Source of the DNA: an uncultured Paraburkholderia sp.
GTDB lineage: Bacteria; Pseudomonadota; Gammaproteobacteria; Burkholderiales; Burkholderiaceae
Direction: 5' to 3'
Length of the DNA: 8,335 bases
Assembly (NCBI GenBank): GCA_937917025.1
Contig: CALFSF010000541.1
Location: forward strand, 1 to 8,335
Each line of letters opens with the position of its first letter. Position 1 is the stretch's first letter. The translations under genes and the position numbers were made by a program. Of the stretch, positions 1 to 6,575 are shown piece after piece. The notes below the pieces were generated by a model. It saw only the letters and a program-made list of their open reading frames with translations, did no database searches and was not told the DNA's origin.

Positions 1-2
1 AG

Positions 3-104
3 AACTGCGTGCACTGCAAGACGTGCGACATCAAGGACCCGACGCAGAACATCGTCTGGGTCACGCCCGAGGGCGGTGGTGGCCCGAATTATCCGAATAT
101 GTGA
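3..104 (+). CDS. Electron-transfer flavoprotein:ubiquinone oxidoreductase, C-terminal fragment
   Basis: This is the 3' end of a gene that begins before the window; 33 codons and a TGA stop are visible. The frame opens with NCVHCKTCDIKDPTQNI and ends GGGGPNYPNM. Three cysteines spaced C-x2-C-x2-C, followed by D-x-K-DPxQNIxWxxPEGGxGPxYxxM, are the conserved tail of ETF-QO. In that family these Cys, with one further upstream, bind a 4Fe-4S cluster that passes electrons from the electron-transfer flavoprotein to the FAD and then to ubiquinone at the inner membrane, linking fatty-acid and amino-acid oxidation to respiration. The fourth Cys and the FAD domain lie outside the window. The gene converges on aroC and ends 26 bp before the hairpin at 131-154. 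The family call is secure despite the short fragment, because this tail is highly distinctive. Confidence 0.93.
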   Translation, partial: NCVHCKTCDIKDPTQNIVWVTPEGGGGPNYPNM

Positions 105-127
105 TCCGGCTGCGCTGTGATGAACTG

Positions 128-162
128 AAAAAGCCCCGCTTGGTAGCGGGGCTTTCTGTTTT
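128..162. terminator. Bidirectional intrinsic terminator between the ETF-QO gene and aroC
   Basis: A perfect 10-bp inverted repeat, AAGCCCCGCT (131-140) and AGCGGGGCTT (145-154), encloses the loop TGGT. On the + strand it is followed by TCTGTTTT. On the - strand the stem runs into TTTTT (complement of 128-132). Lying between two convergent genes, with U-rich tails both ways, it can end both transcripts. It is 26 bp after the ETF-QO stop and about 70 bp after the aroC stop. Confidence 0.9.
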
Positions 163-222
163 CCGGCGCTCGCGCCGTTCGCCGTACAAAAGCGCTGTGC
201 AGCGCGTGCCGACGTCAGCGCC

Positions 223-1323
223 TCAAGGCGCGCTTGCCGCGATCTTCGGCGTGGCGACGACGACATCGCCGCATTGTGCGCGATGCCGCAGCGCATGATC
301 GATCATCACCAGCGCGAGCATCGCCTCGGCGATCGGCGTCGCGCGGATGCCGACGCACGGATCGTGACGTCCGAACGTTTCGACGATAGCCGGTTGCCCA
401 GCCTTGTCGATCGAGCGACGCGGCGTCCGAATACTCGACGTCGGCTTGATCGCGATCGAAACCGTCACATCCTGCCCGGTCGAAATACCGCCGAGCACGC
501 CGCCCGCATGATTGCCGACGAAGCCTTCCGGCGTCAGTTCGTCGCCATGCACCGAGCCACGTTGCGCGACGCTCGCGAAACCCGCGCCGATCTCCACGCC
601 CTTCACCGCGTTGATGCCCATCATCGCGTGTGCGATGTCGGCGTCGAAACGGTCGAAGAGCGGCTCGCCGAGGCCCACCGGCACGCCTGAGGCCACCACG
701 TTGATACGTGCGCCGATCGAGTCGCCATCCTTGCGCAGCGCGTCCATATAGGCTTCGAGCTGCGGCACGATGTCGGCGTTCGGCGCGAAGAACGGATTCT
801 CACGCACATGCGACCAGTCGACGAACGGCACATCGATCTCGCCCAGCGCGCTCATGTAGCCGCGAATCTCGGTGCCGAAGCGCTCGCGCAGCCATTTCTT
901 CGCGACCGCACCCGCCGCGACCGTCGGCGCCGTCAGACGCGCCGACGAACGGCCACCGCCCCGATAGTCGCGGATGCCGTATTTCTGCCAGTAGGTGTAG
1001 TCGGCGTGCCCTGGCCGGAACGTATCGGCGATGTTGCCGTAGTCCTTGCTGCGCTGGTCCGTGTTGCGGATCAGGAGCGCGATCGGCGCGCCGGTGGTCG
1101 TGCCTTCGAAGACGCCCGAGAGAATCTCGACCTTGTCCTCTTCCTGGCGCTGCGTCACGTGGCGCGACGTGCCCGGCTTGCGGCGATCGAGTTCGAACTG
1201 GATATCGGCTTCAGTCAGCGCCATTCCCGGCGGACAGCCATCGATGACACAGCCGATTGCCGGACCATGCGATTCGCCAAAGGTCGTGACGGTGAAAAGC
1301 GTACCAAGGGTGTTGCCGGACAT
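223..1323 (-). CDS. aroC: Chorismate synthase
   Basis: A 366-residue cytoplasmic enzyme that converts 5-enolpyruvylshikimate-3-phosphate to chorismate, the last step of the shikimate pathway; the family needs reduced FMN. All three family signatures are visible: GESHGPAIGCVIDG from residue 16, RGGGRSSAR at 121-129 and GRHDPCVGIRATP from 318. The two histidines known to matter in the family appear as H19 (in GESHG) and H106 (in FRPGHADYT). Length is typical (about 350-370). The frame is open 47 codons further upstream, but MSGNTLGTLFTVTTFGESHG is the normal N-terminus, so the ATG at 1323 is chosen. Its Shine-Dalgarno is weak (GGACGA, about 9 nt upstream). A probable extended -10 promoter lies at 1357-1365, suggesting transcription independent of the MFS-PlsC gene 169 bp upstream. 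The gene ends at the shared terminator. Confidence 0.97.
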   Translation of the reverse strand: MSGNTLGTLFTVTTFGESHGPAIGCVIDGCPPGMALTEADIQFELDRRKPGTSRHVTQRQEEDKVEILSGVFEGTTTGAPIALLIRNTDQRSKDYGNIADTFRPGHADYTYWQKYGIRDYRGGGRSSARLTAPTVAAGAVAKKWLRERFGTEIRGYMSALGEIDVPFVDWSHVRENPFFAPNADIVPQLEAYMDALRKDGDSIGARINVVASGVPVGLGEPLFDRFDADIAHAMMGINAVKGVEIGAGFASVAQRGSVHGDELTPEGFVGNHAGGVLGGISTGQDVTVSIAIKPTSSIRTPRRSIDKAGQPAIVETFGRHDPCVGIRATPIAEAMLALVMIDHALRHRAQCGDVVVATPKIAASAP

Positions 1324-1356
1324 GAGCGTCGTCCAAAGAAAGGCGGGGAAGCCGCT

Positions 1357-1365
1357 ATTATGCCA
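1357..1365 (-). promoter_or_regulatory. Probable extended -10 promoter of aroC
   Basis: Read on the - strand, the bases are TGGCATAAT. This is a TGn extension followed by CATAAT, which matches the TATAAT consensus at five of six positions. It is one of the few A/T-rich spots in a GC-rich gap. The expected start of transcription is near 1350, about 27 nt before the aroC ATG. No convincing -35 box is seen at 17 bp, which is common for extended -10 promoters. Prediction from sequence only. Confidence 0.45.
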
Positions 1366-1492
1366 GCCCGTCCGCCCGGGCGCGCCCTCCGGCGAGCGGC
1401 GCGGGCCGTATACGAATGCCTTGGACCGTCGGAAAACGCGTAGCCGGATCTGACCGTCAGGCAACGCTAACCCGACGACCGTGGCGCTGTGA

Positions 1493-3430
1493 CTATTTAC
1501 GCGCGCCGCGCAACTCGGTCACGATCTGCTGCAAGCCTTCCGGCGTCACGATGGCCGGATCGAGCGGTTCGCCGACCGCGAGCGTCAGACGGCTCATCAC
1601 GCCCTTGCGGACCGGCCGCGGCAGGTGCGCGGCCGCGTGCCGCGAAAACACGCTGCCCCACAGCCCGCGCAACGCCATCGGGATAACTGGAACTGGCGTG
1701 CGCTGGATGATTTCGCTCACGCCGTGCCGGAACGGATTCAGATCGCCCGTACGGGTCAGCTTGCCTTCGGGAAAGATGCACACCAGATCGCCTTCGGCGA
1801 GCGCTTTCGCACAGGTCTCGTAGGCGCGCGTGAGCATCTCCGGGTTCTCGTGCGCGGGTGCGATCGGGATCGCCTTCGCCTGACGAAACAGCCATCCGGC
1901 AAACGGCGAGCGGAAAATCCGGTAATCCATCACGAAACGGATCGGCCGCGGGCTCTCGGCCATGATGACGACCGCGTCGACATAGCTCACGTGATTGCAC
2001 ACGAGCACCGCGCCGCCCTCTTCGGGAATACGTTCGGCGTGCACGAGGCGGATGCGATAAAACGTGTGGACCAGCAGCCACGCGACAAAGCGCAGCAGAA
2101 ACTCCGGCACCAGCGAATAGATATACGTGGCGACGACGATATTGAGTATCGCCGTCACGAGAAAGAGACCGGGAATACCGACGCCCATCGCGCCCAGCGC
2201 AACCGCCATCAGCGACGACACGATCATGAACAGCGAATTCAGGATATTGTTCGCCGCGATGATGCGCGCGCGATGGCCGGGCTGGCAGCGGCTCTGGATC
2301 AACGCGTAGAGCGGCACGCTATAGAAGCCGCCGAACATCGCGAGCAGGAAAAGGTCGGCGAGGATACGCCAGTGCGGCGGCAGCGAAAGAAACTCGCCGA
2401 CCGTCAGCAGATGCGTGGCCGGTGCAAGCGCGTGGCTCGCGAAGTACAGGTCGATGGCGAACACGCTCATGCCGATCGAGCCGGGCGGCACGAGACCGAT
2501 CTCGATGCGGCGTCTCGACAGCCGTTCGCACAGCAGCGAGCCAGTGCCGATGCCGATCGAAAACGTGCCGAGCAACACCGTGACGACATCCGGATTTGCC
2601 GAGAGCACGTCCTTCGCGAAGGTGAAAAACGACGACAGAAACGTGGCGCCGACGAACCACAACCACGAAATGCCGAGCAGACTCAGGAACACCGTGCGGT
2701 TTTCGCGGGCGAGTTTCAGATTGCGCCACGTTTCGCTGACCGGATTCCAGTTGATGCGCAGTTCCGGATGCGGCGCGGCCGACTCCGGCACGGCACCCGA
2801 TACGAGCCGCCCGACCAGCGCAATCGCCACGCACCCGCACGCGAGCACCACGGCGCCGTGTTCGACAAAGCCCGCGGCCGCTCCGCCGACGATCGTTCCG
2901 ATCAGGATCGCGACGAACGTGCCCATCTCGACCATCCCGTTGCCGCCGACGAGTTCCTGCTTCGACAGATGCTGCGGCAGATACGCGTATTTCACCGGCC
3001 CGAACAGCGTGGAATGGACGCCCATCAGGAACGTGCAGACATACAGCAGCGCCGCGCTGTGAAGCACGAATCCCGCCCCGCCGATCAGCATCACGCCGAT
3101 CTCGAACGTCTTCACGAAGCGCGTGAGCATCGCCTTGTCGTACTTGTCGGCGATCTGGCCCGAGGTGGCCGAGAAGAGGACAAACGGCAGGATAAACACG
3201 GCCGAAATCAGAAACGCGGCCGTCTTCGCGTCGACACCTGAAAACCGGGCGGTCTGAAACGTGACCAGCGACGAGAAGCCGATCTTGAAGACGTTGTCGT
3301 TCATCGCACCGAGAAACTGCGTCCAGAAAAACGGCGCGAAGCGGCGCTCCCGCAGCAGGCGAAACTGCGATTCGTGCTCCCCGCCTGGACGGCTGGCGCG
3401 ACGGACTCCGGGTAACGGACGATCGTTCAT
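1493..3430 (-). CDS. LplT-like MFS transporter fused to PlsC-type lysophospholipid acyltransferase
   Basis: A 645-residue inner-membrane fusion. Residues ~25-440 form an MFS-type permease with about a dozen hydrophobic helices; FWTQFLGAMNDNVFKIGF (35-52) resembles the start of LplT lysophospholipid flippases. Residues ~450-640 form a PlsC/LPLAT acyltransferase: NHVSYVD (479-485, the catalytic H-x4-D box), FPEGKLTRTG (553-562, the substrate-binding FPEGxxxR box) and PVPVIPMAL (579-587, block IV). The inferred role is to bring lysophospholipids inward and re-acylate them. Unlike LplT plus Aas systems, there is no acyl-ACP synthetase domain. The ATG at 3430 (MNDRPLPG) is chosen because the longer in-frame ATG at 3496 lies inside the upstream terminator hairpin; its Shine-Dalgarno is poor. 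Family assignment is strong. The substrate, and whether it is a lysophospholipid or lysophosphatidic acid enzyme, are inferred. Confidence 0.9.
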   Translation of the reverse strand: MNDRPLPGVRRASRPGGEHESQFRLLRERRFAPFFWTQFLGAMNDNVFKIGFSSLVTFQTARFSGVDAKTAAFLISAVFILPFVLFSATSGQIADKYDKAMLTRFVKTFEIGVMLIGGAGFVLHSAALLYVCTFLMGVHSTLFGPVKYAYLPQHLSKQELVGGNGMVEMGTFVAILIGTIVGGAAAGFVEHGAVVLACGCVAIALVGRLVSGAVPESAAPHPELRINWNPVSETWRNLKLARENRTVFLSLLGISWLWFVGATFLSSFFTFAKDVLSANPDVVTVLLGTFSIGIGTGSLLCERLSRRRIEIGLVPPGSIGMSVFAIDLYFASHALAPATHLLTVGEFLSLPPHWRILADLFLLAMFGGFYSVPLYALIQSRCQPGHRARIIAANNILNSLFMIVSSLMAVALGAMGVGIPGLFLVTAILNIVVATYIYSLVPEFLLRFVAWLLVHTFYRIRLVHAERIPEEGGAVLVCNHVSYVDAVVIMAESPRPIRFVMDYRIFRSPFAGWLFRQAKAIPIAPAHENPEMLTRAYETCAKALAEGDLVCIFPEGKLTRTGDLNPFRHGVSEIIQRTPVPVIPMALRGLWGSVFSRHAAAHLPRPVRKGVMSRLTLAVGEPLDPAIVTPEGLQQIVTELRGARK

Positions 3431-3483
3431 GAAAACGGTGATCAGGACGTGAAGCAAGGGCGACGCGCGCCCCGCGCGGACAC

Positions 3484-3513
3484 AAAAAAAGCGCACGCTT
3501 TCGCGCGCGCTTT
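3484..3513 (-). terminator. Intrinsic terminator after the CBS-domain gene
   Basis: On the - strand the arms AAAGCGCGCGC and GCGTGCGCTTT (11 bp) enclose a GAAA loop and run into seven T residues (complement of 3484-3490). The only imperfection is a G-U pair in the - strand RNA, which would be an A-C mismatch in the + strand RNA. This supports - strand use. It lies 76 bp beyond the CBS stop and only 53 bp before the MFS-PlsC start codon. Confidence 0.88.
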
Positions 3514-3589
3514 CTGCTCAGGTTCCATCTTTACCGCAGCGACGCATTGAATGCGGGCGACGATCCGCGCCGCCCGCCACGGCGAGCGC

Positions 3590-4045
3590 TCAACGCGTCT
3601 GTTCCGGCTCCTGCTCGGGCCAGTCGCGGATATACGCCTTCAGCATGCGGTTTTCGAAACCCTGCTCCTCGACGACCGCCTTCGCGACGTCGTAGAACGA
3701 GATCACGCCCATCAGCGTGCGACTTTCGAGCACCGGCAGATAGCGAACGTGATGCTCGAGCATCATGCGGCGGACTTCGTTCACATCCGTTTCCGGCGTG
3801 CAGGTGAGCGGATGGTCGTCCATGATCTTGCGGATCGTCGACGTGCCGACGCTGCCGCCGTTCTGGCGCAGCGTCAGGATGATTTCGCGGAAGGTCAGCA
3901 TGCCGACCAGATCGCCGTATTCCATGACGACCAGCGAGCCAATGTCGTGCTCGGCCATGGTGTTGACTGCTTCGCTCAGCGCGGTATCGGGCGTGACGGT
4001 GAAAAGCGTATTGCCCTTGACCTTGAGAATGTCGCTGACTCGCAT
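3590..4045 (-). CDS. Stand-alone tandem CBS-domain protein
   Basis: A 151-residue soluble protein made almost wholly of two CBS domains: residues ~7-62 (VSDILKVKGNTLFTVTPDTALSEAV to MLTFREIIL) and ~74-125 (KIMDDHPLTCTPETDVNEV to GVISFYDVAKAVV). Each ends in the typical G-[VM]-[IL]-[ST]-F-x-[DE] strand-helix turn. CBS pairs form a Bateman module that usually binds AMP, ATP or related adenosyl ligands. With no attached enzyme or channel domain, the partner is unknown. The short tail ENRMLKAYIRDWPEQEPEQ is acidic. The ATG at 4045 has a good Shine-Dalgarno (AGGAGA at 4051-4056, 5 nt spacing), so the 48-codon upstream extension is not used. It is divergent from metY and ends at the terminator 3484-3513. 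Family call is strong; function is open. Confidence 0.92.
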   Translation of the reverse strand: MRVSDILKVKGNTLFTVTPDTALSEAVNTMAEHDIGSLVVMEYGDLVGMLTFREIILTLRQNGGSVGTSTIRKIMDDHPLTCTPETDVNEVRRMMLEHHVRYLPVLESRTLMGVISFYDVAKAVVEEQGFENRMLKAYIRDWPEQEPEQTR

Positions 4046-4050
4046 GATTG

Positions 4051-4056
4051 TCTCCT
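4051..4056 (-). promoter_or_regulatory. Ribosome binding site fixing the CBS gene start
   Basis: The - strand reads AGGAGACAATC directly before ATG. AGGAGA lies 5 nt from the ATG at 4045, which identifies the start of the CBS-domain protein against a longer open frame reaching 4189. Confidence 0.75.
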
Positions 4057-4150
4057 GTGATGCCTTAAAGCCTGACTGACTTTCGATCCTAGCGGAAAGG
4101 GGTGCAAAAGGAAAGCGGGCAAACCGCATGCGGACGCGCCCGGGCCCCGG

Positions 4151-4159
4151 TGATACGAT
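4151..4159 (+). promoter_or_regulatory. Possible extended -10 element for metY
   Basis: TGATACGAT matches the form TGn plus TACGAT (four of six -10 consensus bases). It lies 50 bp before the metY ATG, with a predicted start near 4166. A GC-rich imperfect palindrome (CCGGGCCCCGG, 4140-4150) abuts it upstream, and no -35 box is obvious. The rest of the 4046-4209 divergent gap holds no recognisable riboswitch or S-box; a weak TAGGAT on the - strand near 4087-4092 could serve the CBS gene. Low confidence. Confidence 0.25.
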
Positions 4160-4209
4160 GGCCCCCACTTTCATCCTTCGCCGGGCCACCCGTGGCTCCG
4201 CCGCTCACG

Positions 4210-5580
4210 ATGTCCGCCAACCGTTTCGACACGCTCGCGCTGCACGCCGGTGCCGCTCCCGACCCGACGACCGGCGCCCGCGCCACGCCGATCTACCAGA
4301 CCACCTCGTTTTCGTTCCGCGACGCCGACCACGCCGCATCGCTCTTCAACATGGAGCGCGCCGGCCACGTGTATTCGCGGATGTCGAACCCGACCGTCGC
4401 CGTCTTCGAGGAGCGCGTCGCCGCGCTGGAGAACGGTGCCGGCGCGATCGGCACCGCCAGCGGCCAGGCCGCCCTGCACCTTGCGATCGTCACGCTGATG
4501 GGCGCCGGCTCCCACATCGTGGCGTCCAGCGCGCTTTACGGCGGCTCGCACAACCTGCTGCACTACACGCTGCGGCGTTTCGGCATCGAGACGACGTTCG
4601 TCAAACCGGGCGACCTCGACGCCTGGCGGGCCGCGCTGCGCCCGAATACGCGGCTGCTGTTTGGCGAAACGCTCGGCAATCCGGGCCTCGACGTGCTCGA
4701 TATCGCGGCGGTCGCGAGCATCGCCCACGCGCACCGCGTGCCGTTGCTCGTCGATTCGACGTTCACGACGCCGTACCTCATCAAGCCGTTCGACCTCGGC
4801 GCCGACTACGTCTACCACTCGGCGACCAAGTTTCTCGGCGGACACGGCACGACGATCGGCGGCGTGCTGGTCGATGGCGGCACATTCGACTTCGAGGCGT
4901 CCGGACGCTTTCCCGAATTGACCGAACCCTACGAAGGCTTTCACGGCATGGTGTTCGCCGAGGAAAGCACCGTCGCGCCGTTCCTGCTGCGCGCCCGCCG
5001 GGAGGGCCTGCGCGACTTCGGCGCGTGCCTGCATCCACAGGCCGCCTGGCAGCTGCTGCAGGGCATCGAGACGCTGCCGCTGCGCATGGAGCGCCACGTC
5101 GCGAACACGCGCAAGGTGGTCGCGTTTCTGGCCGGCCACGCCGCGGTGCAATCCGTCGCGTATCCGGAACTGGAATCGCATCCGGACCACGCGCTCGCGA
5201 AGCGTCTTTTGCCGCGTGGCGCGGGCGCGGTATTCAGCTTCAACCTGCAGGGCGACCGCGCCGCCGGGCGCCGGTTCATCGAAACCCTTTCCCTCTTCTC
5301 GCACCTCGCGAACGTCGGCGACGCGCGCTCGCTCGTCATCCATCCCGCGTCGACGACGCATTTCCGCATGGACGCCGCCGCGCTGGCCGCCGCCGGAATC
5401 GCCGAAGGCACGATCCGGCTGTCGATCGGCCTCGAAGATCCCGACGACCTGATCGACGACCTCAAGCGCGCGCTGAAGGCGTCGCAGAAATCCGCCGGCA
5501 CGGGCGCCACGAAGGGCACGGCGAACAACCAGGCGACAACCGCACCCAAAGAAGACGGCGCGCGCAAGGAGTCCGCATGA
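4210..5580 (+). CDS. metY: O-acetylhomoserine sulfhydrylase (O-acetylhomoserine aminocarboxypropyltransferase)
   Basis: A 456-residue Cys/Met-metabolism PLP enzyme that makes homocysteine from an O-acylated homoserine and sulfide in the cytoplasm. The MetY pattern is clear: FDTLALHAG (6-14), TPIYQTTSF (26-34), YSRMSNPT (55-62), ASGQAA (83-88), ALYGGSHNL (108-116), VDSTFTTP (181-188) and SATKFLGGHGTTIGG (204-218), where K207 is the PLP Schiff-base lysine. HPASTTH (378-384) and RLSIGLED (403-410) close the fold. MetY-type features (ALYGGSHNL, EGFHGMVF) favour O-acetyl- over O-succinylhomoserine as donor, but substrate preference is not proven by sequence. The C-terminus has about 30 extra low-complexity residues (427-456, rich in A/T/G/K). 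The ATG at 4210 begins the conserved N-terminus; its Shine-Dalgarno is weak, and an in-frame GTG at 4192 is a lesser alternative. The stop overlaps the next start by ATGA. Confidence 0.92.
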   Translation: MSANRFDTLALHAGAAPDPTTGARATPIYQTTSFSFRDADHAASLFNMERAGHVYSRMSNPTVAVFEERVAALENGAGAIGTASGQAALHLAIVTLMGAGSHIVASSALYGGSHNLLHYTLRRFGIETTFVKPGDLDAWRAALRPNTRLLFGETLGNPGLDVLDIAAVASIAHAHRVPLLVDSTFTTPYLIKPFDLGADYVYHSATKFLGGHGTTIGGVLVDGGTFDFEASGRFPELTEPYEGFHGMVFAEESTVAPFLLRARREGLRDFGACLHPQAAWQLLQGIETLPLRMERHVANTRKVVAFLAGHAAVQSVAYPELESHPDHALAKRLLPRGAGAVFSFNLQGDRAAGRRFIETLSLFSHLANVGDARSLVIHPASTTHFRMDAAALAAAGIAEGTIRLSIGLEDPDDLIDDLKRALKASQKSAGTGATKGTANNQATTAPKEDGARKESA

Positions 5581-6407
5581 TTCTCGACGTTCACGGCCAG
5601 CCCGCGTACGCCTACACCGGCGGCAAGCCGTTCGATCCGGCGCTCCCGACGGCCGTGTTCATTCACGGCGCCGAGCACGACCACAGCGTATGGGCGCTGC
5701 AAAGCCGCTACTTCGCGCACCACGGGTTCGGCGTGCTGGCGGTCGACCTGCCAGGGCACCACCGCAGCCGCGGGCCGGCGTTGCCCGACATCGGCGCGAT
5801 GGCCGACTGGCTGGCCGCGCTGCTCGACGCGGCGGGTGTCGCGCGCGCGTTCTGTGCCGGCCACAGCATGGGCTCGCTCATCGCGCTCGATTTCGCCGCG
5901 CGTTACCCCGAGCGCGCGAGCCATCTCGCGCTGCTCGCCACCGCCGCGCCCATGGCCGTTTCCGACGCCCTGCTCGACGCGGCGGCGAACCGCGAGCCCG
6001 ACGCCATCGCGATGGTCAACCAGTGGTCGCACTCGACCATCGCCGCCAAGCCCTCGTGCCCGGCCCCGGGCTTCTGGCTGCACGGGATGAACCAGCGGCT
6101 GATGGAGCGCGTTGCCGCCACCGGCGAGCCTCGCCTCTTTCACACGGACTTCAGCGCGTGCAACAGCTATACGGAAGGCATCGCCCGCGCCGCGCAGGTG
6201 CGATGCCCCGTGCGGTTGATCGTCGGCCAGCGCGACGCCATGACCCCGCCACGCGCTGCGCGGGCGCTCGCCGACGCGTTTGCGCACGCCGGTGTCGCCG
6301 CCGATACCGTCACGCTGGACGCGGGGCACGCGCTGATGTCCGAGCAACCGGACGCAACGCTCGACGCCCTGTTCACGTTCGCCTCCCGCCCCGCCGCGAC
6401 TTCCTGA
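5577..6407 (+). CDS. Alpha/beta-fold hydrolase coupled to metY
   Basis: A 276-residue alpha/beta hydrolase without signal peptide, probably cytoplasmic. AVFIHGAEHDHSVW (26-39) provides the HG oxyanion strand. GHSMGS (95-100) is the nucleophile elbow with S97. GQRD (217-220) supplies D220 and DAGHAL (248-253) supplies H251, giving a complete Ser-Asp-His triad. VDLPGHHRS (56-64) is the usual LPGHGxS loop with His in place of the second Gly. The cap region is around 130-200. It resembles the BioH/esterase-like branch; the true substrate is unknown. It is too short and too different to be MetX homoserine acetyltransferase, although MetX shares the fold. ATG overlaps the metY stop (ATGA) and AAGGAG lies 5 nt upstream within metY, so co-translation is likely. 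The frame stays open far upstream through metY, but homology starts at this ATG. Confidence 0.88.
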   Translation: MILDVHGQPAYAYTGGKPFDPALPTAVFIHGAEHDHSVWALQSRYFAHHGFGVLAVDLPGHHRSRGPALPDIGAMADWLAALLDAAGVARAFCAGHSMGSLIALDFAARYPERASHLALLATAAPMAVSDALLDAAANREPDAIAMVNQWSHSTIAAKPSCPAPGFWLHGMNQRLMERVAATGEPRLFHTDFSACNSYTEGIARAAQVRCPVRLIVGQRDAMTPPRAARALADAFAHAGVAADTVTLDAGHALMSEQPDATLDALFTFASRPAATS

Positions 6408-6575
6408 ACCTGCCGACAGCCACCACGATAGCGAATCGCACCGGTGCGCACCATCGGCCGGAAGGCCAGGTTGCGCCCTTGATCCGATAGCAGCACAATG
6501 AATTCAGTCACCCGGCAGCACGTGCATGGCGCACGCGGCGTGTACCGGCCGGGCATGGAAGAAACGGAGGCGATG
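6408..6575. other. Intergenic gap between the hydrolase and Mpo1-like genes
   Basis: This 168-bp gap has no convincing gene and no intrinsic terminator. It holds a perfect 12-bp palindrome, CGCACCGGTGCG (6437-6448), and a short GGCC/GGCC repeat (6456-6467) without a T-tract. The open frame upstream of the Mpo1-like gene can be extended to an ATG at 6498, but that extension has no Shine-Dalgarno and does not look like the family. I cannot tell whether the Mpo1-like gene has its own promoter here or is read from metY. Confidence 0.5.

Noticed and set aside
165..176. Inverted repeat GGCGCTCGCGCC next to the aroC terminator
   Set aside because: Short stem without a T-tract; the neighbouring 10-bp hairpin explains termination, and such repeats are frequent at this GC content.
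808..1443. 211-codon + strand frame opposite aroC
   Set aside because: Antisense to a fully conserved chorismate synthase and Arg/Ala-rich; no family resemblance.
1625..3241. 538-codon open frame on the + strand
   Set aside because: It lies wholly antisense to the MFS-PlsC gene, its translation is rich in Arg/His/Asp/Gln without domain character, and it is explained by high GC third positions in the real gene.
3431..3496. Longer MFS-PlsC start at an ATG at 3496
   Set aside because: That ATG lies inside the terminator hairpin of the CBS gene, and the extra 22 residues do not resemble the start of the family.
4046..4209. Possible SAM or other methionine-related riboswitch upstream of metY
   Set aside because: The leader after the likely promoter is only about 45 nt, with no P1-type pairing or terminator hairpin, too short for a known SAM riboswitch plus expression platform.
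4128..5576. Upstream extension of the hydrolase frame across metY (open for about 480 codons)
   Set aside because: The extension is Arg/Pro-rich and reads metY in another frame. Hydrolase similarity begins exactly at the ATG at 5577, which has its own ribosome site, so a fusion is not supported.
4171..6347. Two long - strand frames (4171-5361 and 4941-6347) opposite metY and the hydrolase
   Set aside because: Both are low-complexity shadow translations overlapping each other and two well-supported genes, with no motif or ribosome site.
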